A DNA stretch of 64,000 nucleotides from CBDCFT01 sp965216365 (GCA_965216365.1 CBDCFT010000010.1:1-64000); one strand, 5' to 3'; shown: positions 35,899-44,733, counted from the first letter of the stretch. The notes: generated by a model not told the origin, from the letters alone. Program-made: numbers and translations.

Positions 35899-37155
35899 AT
35901 GCGCAAGTACTCAGTATTTAGTCTGGCGCGCAATGCGTTAACCGGCCACAAAAACTGGCAGGCCGCCTGGCGCAGTCCGGAGCCAAAAAAAGAATACGAT
36001 GTCGTGATCATTGGCGGCGGCGGGCACGGTTTGGCGACGGCTTACTATCTTGCCAAAGAACACGGCGTGACCAATGTAGCCGTAGTGGAAAAAGGTTGGC
36101 TGGGCGGTGGTAATACCGGCCGCAACACCACCATCGTGCGATCGAATTACATGCTTGAAGCGAACGCGCATTTCTACGAAAAGTCGCTGCAGTTGTGGGA
36201 AGGACTATCTCAGGACCTCAACTTTAACGTTATGTTTAGTCAGCGAGGTGTGATCAATCTTGCACACAGCGACCCGCAATTGGATTCATTCGCACGTCGC
36301 GGCAACGCCATGCGGTTGAACGGGATCGATGCGGAAATGTTAACCCGCGAACAGATTCAGGAAATGGTTCCCTTATTGGATTGTTCTCCGAGTGCGCGTT
36401 ACCCGGTAATGGGTGGATTAATTCAACGGCGTGGCGGCACGGCGCGGCACGATGCAGTTGCCTGGGGATATGCACGGGCGGCGGATGCAAGTGGTGTCGA
36501 TATTATTCAAAACTGCGAAGTGACCGGCATTCGTCGCGAGGGTAATCGCGTTGTCGGTGTCGAGACTTCGCGCGGTTATATCGGTGCGAAAAAAGTGGGT
36601 ATTGTGGTGGCGGGCAACAGCAGTCGTCTTGCGTCTATGGCGGGTATTCGTTTGCCGATTGAATCCCATGTGTTGCAGGCGATGGTCACTGAACCGATCA
36701 AACCGTTGATTGATACCGTCGTTACATCCGGTGCCACGCACTTATATATTAGTCAAACCGACAAAGGCGAGCTCGTGTTTGGCGGCGATTTGGATTTTTA
36801 TAATTCCTATGCGCAACGCGGTAATCTGCCGTTGATTGAACACGTCATTCAATCCGCCATCACCATGTTTCCCTGTGTAAGCCGCTTACGTTTGATGCGT
36901 ACCTGGGGCGGTGTAATGGATATGACCATGGACGGCAGCCCGATTATTGCGAAAATGCCGGTGGATGGTTTGTATCTCGACGGCGGTTGGTGTTACGGCG
37001 GATTTAAGGCAACGCCGGGTTCAGGCTGGTGTTTCGCGCATACCATCGCACGCGATGAACCGCATCCGTTGAATGCCGATTTCACGTTAGAGCGTTTTCA
37101 CCAGGGTTATTTAATCGATGAACGTGGTGCCGGTGCATCACCGAAGTCGCATTGA
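35899..37155 (+). CDS. soxB: sarcosine oxidase beta subunit
   Basis: 418 residues. Catalytic flavoprotein subunit of heterotetrameric sarcosine oxidase, which demethylates sarcosine to glycine and gives methylene-THF and hydrogen peroxide. MRKYSVFSLARNALTGHKNW at the start, YDVVIIGGGGHGLATAYYLAKEHG (FAD loop), EKGWLGGGNTGRNTTIVRSNY, and GGTARHDAVAWGYARAADA, where the His is the expected covalent FMN attachment site. The C-terminal GGWCYGGFKATPGSGWCFAHTIA is typical. First gene of soxBDAG. Confidence 0.97.
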   Translation: MRKYSVFSLARNALTGHKNWQAAWRSPEPKKEYDVVIIGGGGHGLATAYYLAKEHGVTNVAVVEKGWLGGGNTGRNTTIVRSNYMLEANAHFYEKSLQLWEGLSQDLNFNVMFSQRGVINLAHSDPQLDSFARRGNAMRLNGIDAEMLTREQIQEMVPLLDCSPSARYPVMGGLIQRRGGTARHDAVAWGYARAADASGVDIIQNCEVTGIRREGNRVVGVETSRGYIGAKKVGIVVAGNSSRLASMAGIRLPIESHVLQAMVTEPIKPLIDTVVTSGATHLYISQTDKGELVFGGDLDFYNSYAQRGNLPLIEHVIQSAITMFPCVSRLRLMRTWGGVMDMTMDGSPIIAKMPVDGLYLDGGWCYGGFKATPGSGWCFAHTIARDEPHPLNADFTLERFHQGYLIDERGAGASPKSH

Positions 37156-37177
37156 TGATGTTCGATTATAAGTTTTT

Positions 37178-37282
37178 GTCATTGCGAACCCATTCGACTT
37201 CGCTCAGGGCAGGCTCCGCGAAGCAATCTTGTTTCAATTCATACTGGATTGCCGCGTCGCGCGAAGCGCTCCTCGCAATGAC
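37178..37282. repeat. palindromic insertion with perfect 10-bp ends between soxB and soxD
   Basis: A 105-base element bounded by GTCATTGCGA (37178-37187) and TCGCAATGAC (37273-37282), with internal inverted GCGAAGCAATC and GGATTGCCGCG blocks. It looks like a non-coding MITE or palindromic repeat inserted in the operon. Related pieces are at 41165-41195, 41757-41785 and 42083-42111. It lengthens the soxB-soxD gap and creates a false upstream extension of soxD. Confidence 0.7.
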
Positions 37283-37303
37283 AACAATTCTGAGAATGAA
37301 AAA

Positions 37304-37585
37304 GTGTTACTCATAAAATGTCCCTGGTGTGGTGAACGCGCCCAAACTGAATTTACCTATGGCGGCGATGCGAATATCGAACGCCCCGATCCCGATGCTG
37401 TCACGGAAGAACAATGGCTGGACCATATTTATCTGCGCGACAATCCACGCGGACCACATTCGGAATGGTGGCACCACAGTGCGGGCTGTCGGCGTTGGTT
37501 AAAGGTCAAACGCAACACCTGGACCCACGAAGTGCTGGACTCCGGTAAGCCCGGTGATGACTTAGGGGCGGACGCGCATGAGTAA
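37304..37585 (+). CDS. soxD: sarcosine oxidase delta subunit
   Basis: About 93 residues from GTG 37304 (MLLIKCPWCGERAQTEFTYGG). The open frame upstream of this is repeat sequence. SoxD is a small zinc-binding subunit. CPWC near the N-terminus and HHSAGCRRW further on supply the expected ligands. WHHSAGCRRWLKVKRNT is the family's most conserved block. Its stop overlaps the soxA start by 8 bases. Confidence 0.95.
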   Translation: MLLIKCPWCGERAQTEFTYGGDANIERPDPDAVTEEQWLDHIYLRDNPRGPHSEWWHHSAGCRRWLKVKRNTWTHEVLDSGKPGDDLGADAHE

Positions 37586-39041
37586 GCAAGCTTATCGTCA
37601 CACCAGCGGCGGACATATCAACCGTAACAAGCCGATTCATTTTACTTTCGACGGCGTAGGTTACGAGGGTTTTGAGGGCGATACTTTGGCATCCGCACTG
37701 TTGGCCAATGGCGTTCGCGTTGTCGGGCGTAGTTTTAAATACCATCGTCCGCGCGGTGTATTTGGTTTTGGAGTGGAAGAGCCGAACGCGTTAGTACATC
37801 TGCGCACTGGTGAGCGGCTGGAGCCAAATCTTAGAGCAACTCAAGTCGAGTTATATGATGGACTGACCGCAACAAGCCAAAACCGCTGGCCGTCAATTGA
37901 CTTCGATGTTGGGCAAGTCAATAACACGTTTTCGAAGTTTCTACCTGCGGGGTTTTACTATAAAACCTTTATGTGGCCGGCTGCATGGTGGATGCGTTAC
38001 GAGCATTTCATCCGCCGCGCCGCGGGTCTTGGAAACCCGCCTACGGAATCCGATCCGGACTCATATAGCAAACGCTATGCACATTGCGATGTGCTGGTTA
38101 TCGGTGGCGGTCCGGCTGGGCTAATGGCAGCGACTTCGGCGGAACGCAGTGGCGCGCGCGTCATGATAGTGGATGAAAATGCAAACTGGGGCGGTGGTTT
38201 GCGTGGACAATCGAATCAAGACGGCAATGCACTGCAGTGGATGAGTTCAGTCATTAACGAACTCGAGTCAGCATCGTCCGTACGCATGTTGAATCGCACA
38301 ACAGCATTCGGTTATTACGATCAAAATCTGATCGCCGTATGCGAACGCGTAGCCGATCACGTATCGCGACCTGCGGCACATCAACCACGACAACGCATCT
38401 GGTGGGTGCGCGCGAAACAAGTTGTATTAGCGACCGGCGCAATCGAACGGCCGATAGTGTTTGCACAAAACGATGTACCCGGTGTCATGCTGGCATCGGC
38501 AGTAAAGAACTACGCGTTACAGCACGGCGTAAAGTGCGGTAAACGCGCGGTTGTGTTTACCAATAATAACAGCGCCTACGAGACCGTCGCCGCTTTGCGC
38601 AATACAGGTGTGGAAGTTGCGGCGGTGGTGGATAGCCGACAAGCTGGCGAGGCAGGTGATGTAAATGCCGACCTAAGCGGTGTTGAAGTTTTACACGGCC
38701 ATGTCGTCGTCGGCATGCGCGGAACAAAACAGGTTAGCGCGGTAAACGTGATGCAATACGACGGACAAAACGTTTCCGGCGAAAGTCGGCGCATTGAGTG
38801 TGATTTGTTGTGCGTATCGGGTGGTTGGAATCCAACAGTTCATTTGTTTTCGCAATCGCAAGGCAAACTTCGTTTCGATGACGACATCGCCGCATTTGTC
38901 CCCGGCGAATCAAGACAAGCGGAACGTTCAGTTGGTGCATGTAAAGGTACTTTTAGTCTTGCAGATTGTTTAGATGAAGGATTAGCCGCGGGGCGAGGCA
39001 GCAGCGTCGGATGCGGGCTACGAATCCGACAGAGTGGTTAA
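37578..39041 (+). CDS. soxA: sarcosine oxidase alpha subunit, N-terminal part (frame broken)
   Basis: 487 residues read before the frame is lost. They include the 2Fe-2S-ferredoxin-like N-terminal domain that lacks a cluster in SoxA (FTFDGVGYEGFEGDTLASALLANGVRVVGRSFKYHRPRG) and the FAD/NAD-binding domain (CDVLVIGGGPAGLMAATSAERSGARVMIVDE, then LATGAIERPIVFAQNDVPGVMLASA). Normal SoxA is about 1000 residues. The rest lies one frame away from 39034. Deleting one G from the run at 38990-38993 gives GLAAGEAAASDAGYESDRVVKRPD and a continuous 996-residue protein. As read the alpha subunit is split; see findings. Confidence 0.92.
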   Translation: MSKQAYRHTSGGHINRNKPIHFTFDGVGYEGFEGDTLASALLANGVRVVGRSFKYHRPRGVFGFGVEEPNALVHLRTGERLEPNLRATQVELYDGLTATSQNRWPSIDFDVGQVNNTFSKFLPAGFYYKTFMWPAAWWMRYEHFIRRAAGLGNPPTESDPDSYSKRYAHCDVLVIGGGPAGLMAATSAERSGARVMIVDENANWGGGLRGQSNQDGNALQWMSSVINELESASSVRMLNRTTAFGYYDQNLIAVCERVADHVSRPAAHQPRQRIWWVRAKQVVLATGAIERPIVFAQNDVPGVMLASAVKNYALQHGVKCGKRAVVFTNNNSAYETVAALRNTGVEVAAVVDSRQAGEAGDVNADLSGVEVLHGHVVVGMRGTKQVSAVNVMQYDGQNVSGESRRIECDLLCVSGGWNPTVHLFSQSQGKLRFDDDIAAFVPGESRQAERSVGACKGTFSLADCLDEGLAAGRGSSVGCGLRIRQSG

Positions 39042-40569
39042 GCGGCCTGATGCGGACGATGTTGATTATTCCATTGAGCCACTGTGGCAGGTGCCGAATG
39101 TCAGCGGTAACTCCGGCAAACGATTTGTCGATGTGCAGAACGATGTAACCGCGAATGACGTTGGACTGGCGGCGCGTGAGGGGTATGAATCAGTCGAGCA
39201 TTTAAAACGCTACACCACGCTCGGCATGGGAACGGATCAGGGCCGCACTAGTAACGTCAACGGCCTGGCCATTCTGGCAAATACGTTGGGCAAGGATATT
39301 CCAAGTGTCGGCACAACAACTTTTCGTCCGCCGTTCTCGCCCGTCACCATGGGTGCGCTGGGCGGCAGTGAAGTGTGCGAACACTTTGCGCCGCTGCGAC
39401 GCACGCCTATGCACGATTGGCATTTGCGACACGGTGCGCAAATGGTCAATGCCGGTCTTTGGCAACGCGCACAATTTTATCCGCGCGCGGGTGAAGAGAT
39501 GATGCAGACCATTTGGCGCGAGACCAAACACGTGCGTAGTCACGTTGGCGTTGTCGATGTCTCGACACTCGGCAAGATAGAAATCCAGGGACGCGATGCG
39601 GCGGAGTTTCTTGAGCGTGTTTACATAAATAAGTGGAAGAGCCTAAAAGTCGGCCGCGCGCGCTACGGACTCATGCTGCGTGAAGATGGGTTTTTGATGG
39701 ACGACGGCACGACCACACGCGTTAGCGAGAATGAATATTACATGACCACCACCACGGCAAACGCAGGCCCGGTCATGGCGCACCTTGAATACTACGCACA
39801 AACCGTCTGGCCGGAATTGCATGTTCATTTAACCTCGGTGACCGATCAATGGGCGGGACTGGCGTTGGCTGGCCCGCATGCGCGTGATGTTTTGGCGGCT
39901 GCGGTCGACGACGCCGACGTGAGTAACGATGGGTTACCGTTCATGGGGCTGATCGAAACAACGATTTCGGGCATGCCGGTGCGCGTTTTTCGTATTACTT
40001 TTTCTGGCGAACTAGCGTACGAAATTCACATGCCATCGGATTACGGCGAAGCGGTATGGCAGGCGGTGCTCGATGTCGGAAAACAATGGAATATCGAACC
40101 ATATGGTACAGAAGCCTTGAGTATCTTGCGTATTGAAAAAGGCCACGTCGTTGCGGCGGAGCTGGATGGCAGAACCATTCCAGCAGATTTCGGATTCGCC
40201 GGTATGCAGAAAAAAGAATCGGATTTCACCGGCAAGCGCTCGTTGGAACGCGAAGCGCTGCAACCCGAGCGGCGTAAATCATTCGTCGGATTGATTTCAG
40301 AATCAGGCGAGCAGATACCGAGAGGCTCGCAAATAGTGGAAAACCCAAACGCGCCGACTCCGGTAAAAATGCTCGGGCATGTCAGCTCGCAGTGTTACAG
40401 CCCGCATCTTGAAAAGTATATCGGACTTGCATTGATTGAAAATGCAAACCAATACAGTGAACAAGAAAAGGTTTTATACGCATCATCGCCGCTGGCAGGC
40501 AAGAATGTCCCGGTGAAAGTCGTGCATCATGTTTTTATCGATCCTGAAGGAGAGCGTTGTCGTGGCTAA
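39034..40569 (+). CDS. soxA: sarcosine oxidase alpha subunit, C-terminal part (frame broken)
   Basis: 511 residues, continuing soxA after the frame change. DVTANDVGLAAREGYESVEHLKRYTTLGMGTDQGRTSN opens the segment that binds the second dinucleotide, and the remainder is the aminomethyltransferase (GcvT-like) domain that takes up tetrahydrofolate (FYPRAGE, VDVSTLGKIEIQGRDAAEFLERVY, GRTIPADFGFAGMQKKESDFTGKRSL). The GTG at 39034 has no ribosome site of its own, so it is unlikely to be an independent gene. Followed by soxG with an 8-base overlap. Confidence 0.92.
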   Translation: MVKRPDADDVDYSIEPLWQVPNVSGNSGKRFVDVQNDVTANDVGLAAREGYESVEHLKRYTTLGMGTDQGRTSNVNGLAILANTLGKDIPSVGTTTFRPPFSPVTMGALGGSEVCEHFAPLRRTPMHDWHLRHGAQMVNAGLWQRAQFYPRAGEEMMQTIWRETKHVRSHVGVVDVSTLGKIEIQGRDAAEFLERVYINKWKSLKVGRARYGLMLREDGFLMDDGTTTRVSENEYYMTTTTANAGPVMAHLEYYAQTVWPELHVHLTSVTDQWAGLALAGPHARDVLAAAVDDADVSNDGLPFMGLIETTISGMPVRVFRITFSGELAYEIHMPSDYGEAVWQAVLDVGKQWNIEPYGTEALSILRIEKGHVVAAELDGRTIPADFGFAGMQKKESDFTGKRSLEREALQPERRKSFVGLISESGEQIPRGSQIVENPNAPTPVKMLGHVSSQCYSPHLEKYIGLALIENANQYSEQEKVLYASSPLAGKNVPVKVVHHVFIDPEGERCRG

Positions 40570-41161
40570 TATCATTCAACAATCCGCGCTCCTGGGACAC
40601 TACACTGAAAATGAATTCGCCGGAGATGGTCACGGCGGGGCAGGCGTCATTTTGCGGGAACGCCGACCCGGCGCTATCGCACAAATCAACGGCGCACCCG
40701 ACGAGTCCGAACTAAATACAAAACTAGGCGCATACGGGTTGGAACCCAGGTTAACGCCGAATCGATCCAGCCAGGGCAAAGGTATTCGCCTCATGTGGAA
40801 CGGCCCAGGAATGTGGTTGGTTGAATCCGCCACCGTAGCATCTGCAGCCCTCGTCAGTGGTTTGCGTAGCGTGTTGAACGAAACCGGTGCAACCGTAACC
40901 GATCTGGGTCATGCGCGAACCGTAATTCGCATTACCGGACCCGCCGCACGCGATTTACTCAGCAAAGGCTCGCCCATCGATATCGAATCAATGCGTCCCA
41001 ACGACTGTGCATCGACACTGCTCGGTTACCTCAGCGTTCTAATCAACACCATCGACGATGGTTTTGATATTTACGCCTTCCGCAGCTTCGGTCGCGCGCT
41101 GTGGGAATGGCTCACCCACGAAGCCCGGGAATTCGGTTACCAGGTCGCCACCGATTCATAA
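40562..41161 (+). CDS. soxG: sarcosine oxidase gamma subunit
   Basis: About 199 residues from GTG 40562, which has GAAGGAGAGCG at the right distance and overlaps the soxA stop by 8 bases. The family pattern is visible in MWNGPGMWLVESA, VTDLGHARTVIRITGPAARDLLSKGSPIDIES and YAFRSFGRALWEWLTHEAREFGYQV. The subunit has a GcvT-like small fold and completes the tetramer. No glyA, purU or folD follows, unlike many sox operons. Confidence 0.95.
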   Translation: MANIIQQSALLGHYTENEFAGDGHGGAGVILRERRPGAIAQINGAPDESELNTKLGAYGLEPRLTPNRSSQGKGIRLMWNGPGMWLVESATVASAALVSGLRSVLNETGATVTDLGHARTVIRITGPAARDLLSKGSPIDIESMRPNDCASTLLGYLSVLINTIDDGFDIYAFRSFGRALWEWLTHEAREFGYQVATDS

Positions 41162-41208
41162 TTGACTGTCACTGCGAGCAACGCGAAGCAATTTCTTATT
41201 AACGAATT

Positions 41209-41253
41209 GTAGGAGCGACCCCCGTCTTCACAGGGGCAGGCTTGGTTGCGAAC
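41209..41253 (+). repeat. REP-like element, long variant
   Basis: GTAGGAGCGACCC, an insert including CACAGGGGCAGG, then CTTGGTTGCGAAC. Homologous in layout to the minus-strand copy at 12966-13011. It follows a piece of the CATTGCGAG/GCGAAGCAAT repeat at 41165-41195. Confidence 0.65.
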
Positions 41254-41268
41254 AAAGAACTTTGAATT

Positions 41269-41565
41269 CTACGGCAACCGCCGAACAGGATACGGTCTTT
41301 CATGATCATCGTTTAATACTAGGTTCCAATACGACCATGAACGGTGATCAAGTGCGCCAGCTTCAGCGTTATCCAGTGCATCTTGAAATGCCTTCTCATC
41401 ATAGTAACGGCGTGTCACCAAAATATCATCCACTGTTCCATATTGCATAACCAAACATAGAAACCGGTGTTCGTTCGATATCACTGTTTCCGGCGGTTCA
41501 AACCAATTTACCCTTTTTGCAACTGCAATTAACTCACCAATTGCAGCTTTTGATAATTTAGTCAT
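41269..41565 (-). CDS. conserved hypothetical protein, 98 aa
   Basis: A small soluble protein (MTKLSKAAIGELIAVAKRVNWFEPPE...). I recognise the pattern W(F)xxPE, FLxxVMxYGTxxDI, Y-FxxALxxAxxGxxDxRSWxYWN as one shared by many short uncharacterised proteobacterial proteins. No function is known. It stands alone among repeats, convergent with soxG. Aromatic-rich C-terminal DHRSWSYWNLVLN is the best conserved part. Confidence 0.7.
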   Translation of the reverse strand: MTKLSKAAIGELIAVAKRVNWFEPPETVISNEHRFLCLVMQYGTVDDILVTRRYYDEKAFQDALDNAEAGALDHRSWSYWNLVLNDDHERPYPVRRLP

Positions 41566-42487
41566 AGCAATGTATTCAGTTGATATGTTCGTTTTCGTCG
41601 ATTAAGCCCAATAAATAGAATTTAGGTGATACGCTGATATCGACATTGTCACGGTAAAACGTCACTTATAAAATAGAGATCCATTACTACAGGCAATGTG
41701 TGAAAATTTTTTATTGGTAATCTGCACGAGTAAGTGGCAGCCTCGCGAAAAAGGCTCGTCATTGCGAGCAAAGCGAAGCAATCTCGTTTGTAGGAGCGAC
41801 CTTGGTCGCGAATTAATAGCATGCCGGTATGAACCGTAAAGCGGCGCAATGATCTATCTTTTCTTCCGAGATTTACTTGCGTCTCGGAAGCGGTAGCGAA
41901 TAAGGCCCACTACCATGGACGCTAACGAAACAATCTTCGCGTGCTAAAACCCTTGTCATGCCGGACTTGATCCGGCATCCAGTCAATAGACTTTGGCCGC
42001 AGGCCGACAAATCATTTCATGTTCCCTTCAAACGCTTTTTTCACTGGATACCCGCCTGCGCGGGCATGACAACGAATGTGACATTGCGAGCCGCATCGCG
42101 GCTTCGCAATCTATTCCTGTTATGTAGGAGCGACCTTGGTCGCGAAGAGCCTTTATGTTGAGATTGTGAGTGACTACGACGTTGTCATTCACTTCGCTTT
42201 ACAATCCTCCATAAAAAATCGGGCTGTCTCTCAAACCCCAGCCCAACAATCACTGAGGAGGGCATTCAAATAAAGCTCGATCAGTATAACTTATTTAGTC
42301 GCCATACAAGTTAATTGTTTCCCATGCCTAAGCAATATTTTTATCAAAATATCATCCATATGGATGAGGAAATGCAAACTGGCAATATGATATTAAGAAA
42401 CTCGTGATGGGTTGCACTGATCGTAAGAATCCAGGCAACGCATGGAAGAAAGAAACCACGAATTAATCACCAAAAAGGAGAAGCGGT
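41566..42487. repeat. gene-free repeat cluster
   Basis: No gene. Contents in order: a CATTGCGAGCAAAGCGAAGCAATC repeat (about 41757-41785); a GTAGGAGCGACC-GGTCGCGAA REP (41790-41812); a 116-base element with perfect GTCATGCC/GGCATGAC ends (41955-42070, containing GACTTGATCCGGCATCCAG and ACTGGATACCCGCCTGCGCG); another CATTGCGAG repeat (42083-42111); another REP (42124-42146); and the palindrome TCATCCATATGGATGA near 42350. Confidence 0.7.
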
Positions 42488-42682
42488 ATGGTTAACAGGA
42501 GACAACCACAACTACTCGGTATTTTTACTTTCGTGATCATTGCCTTGATCCTGTTCACGGTACTACTCATTGCAATCTCCGACTCGGCGGATGCTGACCA
42601 AAGCAACAAGAAATCCATTGTTGGCACCTGGCTGCTAGAGGGTGATACGAATTTCCCAGTGCACCGCCCATCAAGGCATTGA
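42488..42682 (+). CDS. short membrane-anchored or secreted open frame, possibly truncated
   Basis: 64 codons behind a strong ribosome site (AAAAAGGAGAAGCGGT, ATG). Residues 10-32 form a hydrophobic segment (LLGIFTFVIIALILFTVLLIAI), followed by SDSADADQSNKKSIVGTWLLEG. The KKSIVGTWLL stretch resembles the start of a lipocalin- or META-like domain, so this could be the head of a longer exported protein whose remainder is lost. A neighbouring frame stays open a little further (to about 42725), which would fit a frameshift. Unrecognised otherwise. Confidence 0.45.
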   Translation: MVNRRQPQLLGIFTFVIIALILFTVLLIAISDSADADQSNKKSIVGTWLLEGDTNFPVHRPSRH

Positions 42683-43232
42683 TGTCATTCGAGCGCGCTT
42701 TGACGAACTAAATTCCATCCTTTAGGTTCACCAAACGTGTGCATTCTTGCACAAGCGTCTCCCGCTTACGCGGAAATGGCTTTGGTGAAGGTCTTCGCCA
42801 AATCTCAGATTAAGTTCGTATAACACAGTTTACGGTGCAATCGTACTGCCACGAACTCTTCTCGCAGAAGTTGTCGTCATATTTTTATGCTATATGAATC
42901 TGAGGATGTTCATTCCATGCAGGTCAAATTTCAGGCTTCAATACCCGCATCCCGTCCGGCTCCGTCTAAACGGCGTTTATCATTCCGCCGCGGTACTATA
43001 TGCGCACAGATCAGTAGATCGGGTTAACGGTAAAAACTGGTAGATGAGTTCGACTCAACATCGAACCTTTATGATCATCTATGTATATCGCTATCGTTTC
43101 AGTCGGCTGTTGAGTGTTAATTGATTAGTGCTTGCAAGCGTATAAGTTTATCTGGATGTGGTATTCCCCACAGAACCCAGTGCCGCTAAAGAGTTAGGAT
43201 AATTTTTATTCTATAAAACGGAGTTTAACGAA
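42683..43232. other. gene-free stretch
   Basis: No coding frame with support. One large dyad (TTCACCAAA near 42728 against TTTGGTGAA near 42782) with an inner GTGCATTCTTGCAC hairpin could be a structured repeat. Otherwise nothing recognised. Confidence 0.4.
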
Positions 43233-44312
43233 ATGACTACAACTAGCATTGATCGCGAGATGGCTAAGGAAACACGCTATATCGGCCCAGCAACACCGGA
43301 TATGGCCGTTCTGGGGCCACTAAAATCTTTACCGGGAGTTTGGCACAGTCAGGGGCGAGGCTGGAATATGATTGCATTGCCAGTCTCTCCGTCGTTGATG
43401 ACCGAGGATCAGGACAAACCTCCATTTAGAATTCTGATGAATCAATACAACGAGACACTAAAATTTTCAACGGTCGATACGAAAGTTCCTAATCGCGGTA
43501 TTAAAGAGGATCAAAGCGGGGCAATCGATGATGCTACACAGTTCGTGGTGACTCTCGATTATGAGCAAAAAATCGCACAGGTAGAAGCAGAGGATTTTCC
43601 CAAAACCAATTTAGCTGGAGGGCCTGGTCTTGATATTCATCACGAGCCTGGGTTATGGCTCAACATGACTAACGAAAAGACCAATGGTCTTGATATCGCA
43701 AGATTAGCTTGTATTCCACATGGTAATTCTGTGCTGGCGCTTGGTAAGAGCGACAAATATGTGGGTGGTGCGAAAGAGATTCCACAGCTCAAGGGTGCTA
43801 TTCACGAAGTGAGCGGGTTGCCCAACGGAAGATTGCCTTTGGACTTCACCGATGACGGCTATCTAGATCCTTATAAACATTACATTAATACTCCGTTTGT
43901 TGGAAATGCAGGCAGCATTCCGGGGTTTCCAGGATTCAGCCCGGAGGACATGAATGCGATTTTACGTTTTGCCCATGGCTCGGGGGATGATGTTGCACAT
44001 ACCACTCAGCTTACCGTCGACTCAACAATTGAGCGTGGTGGAGTGGTAAATATTCCATTCGTCGAAAAACAGGCTGATGCGGCAAGTATGAAGTCTACCT
44101 TTTGGATACAAGAGATGAAAAATAAAGAGACATCGGGTGAACGTGCGGGTAAGCCGAAGTTACGCTTACTTTACTCGCAGGTGGTGATGCTTGATTTCTT
44201 TTCCCCACGACGCGACGGTTTGCCGGGTCCTGCACGGTGGCCGCATATTAGTATTAACACTCTTGATAAATTAAGTGATGATGCCAGTTTTGAGGCTCCT
44301 CCACTTAAGTAG
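43233..44312 (+). CDS. probable heme-binding (nitrobindin-like) family protein, 359 aa
   Basis: Soluble protein with no signal peptide. The start LGPLKSLPGVWHSQGRGWNMIALP, then RILMNQYNETLKFSTVDTKVPNRGI, QFVVTLDYEQKIAQVEAEDFP and IHHEPGLWLNMTNE, and later IPHGNSVLALGKS, match a bacterial family often named heme-binding protein. Its GxWxxxGxGWN opening recalls the nitrobindin/FABP-like beta barrel. The function and ligand are not established for this family, and I rely on memory of its conserved blocks. ATG 43233 follows ACGGAGTTTAACGA. It stands alone, followed by two strong hairpins. Confidence 0.65.
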   Translation: MTTTSIDREMAKETRYIGPATPDMAVLGPLKSLPGVWHSQGRGWNMIALPVSPSLMTEDQDKPPFRILMNQYNETLKFSTVDTKVPNRGIKEDQSGAIDDATQFVVTLDYEQKIAQVEAEDFPKTNLAGGPGLDIHHEPGLWLNMTNEKTNGLDIARLACIPHGNSVLALGKSDKYVGGAKEIPQLKGAIHEVSGLPNGRLPLDFTDDGYLDPYKHYINTPFVGNAGSIPGFPGFSPEDMNAILRFAHGSGDDVAHTTQLTVDSTIERGGVVNIPFVEKQADAASMKSTFWIQEMKNKETSGERAGKPKLRLLYSQVVMLDFFSPRRDGLPGPARWPHISINTLDKLSDDASFEAPPLK

Positions 44313-44431
44313 TGATGTTTCCGAAGTTTTAATTATAAGTTATTAACTCAATTTGGGCGGCTCTGTTAATTTGCTGAGAAATATTTATACGAATATAGAC
44401 ATCGAATAATTAGACAGAGCCGTGTTTGAGG

Positions 44432-44469
44432 GAGATCGAGTCTGTCAGGTTGATGACAGACTCGATCTC
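44432..44469 (+). other. perfect 16-bp stem-loop after the heme-binding-type gene
   Basis: GAGATCGAGTCTGTCA (44432-44447) and its exact complement (44454-44469) around a six-base loop. No T run follows. An outer 9-bp pairing (CGGCTCTGT at 44359-44367 with ACAGAGCCG at 44414-44422) precedes it. It could protect the mRNA 3' end or be a palindromic repeat. Confidence 0.6.
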
Positions 44470-44508
44470 ATCAATTCCGGTGTTTGAACCTAACTGGTTT
44501 GTTAAAGA

Positions 44509-44542
44509 AAAAATCCCATGCCTTGACCAGCATGGGATTTTT
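44509..44542 (+). terminator. rho-independent terminator
   Basis: AAAAATCCCATGC (44509-44521) pairs with GCATGGGATTTTT (44530-44542) around an eight-base loop, ending in a T run. It closes the transcript of the 43233-44312 gene and, being symmetric, could stop transcription from the right too. Confidence 0.8.
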
Positions 44543-44733
44543 AATTCGACTCGTTAAACCAATGCGGATAAGGTATCTGGATGCGTGTTGGTCCTAAAAA
44601 GTGCGAATTCAAATTTACATTTCTAATATTTGCAGGCCCACTTATCCCGAGCTTTCCTATCAACGCGTCGGAACCGGCTATTGGTACTGGGCAACACATA
44701 GATACGGCCTGGTAAAAAACCCCCTGTGATCGT

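Noticed and set aside
37229..37303. Upstream extension of soxD
   Set aside because: Those codons come from the palindromic element; the zinc-binding N-terminus of SoxD begins at GTG 37304.
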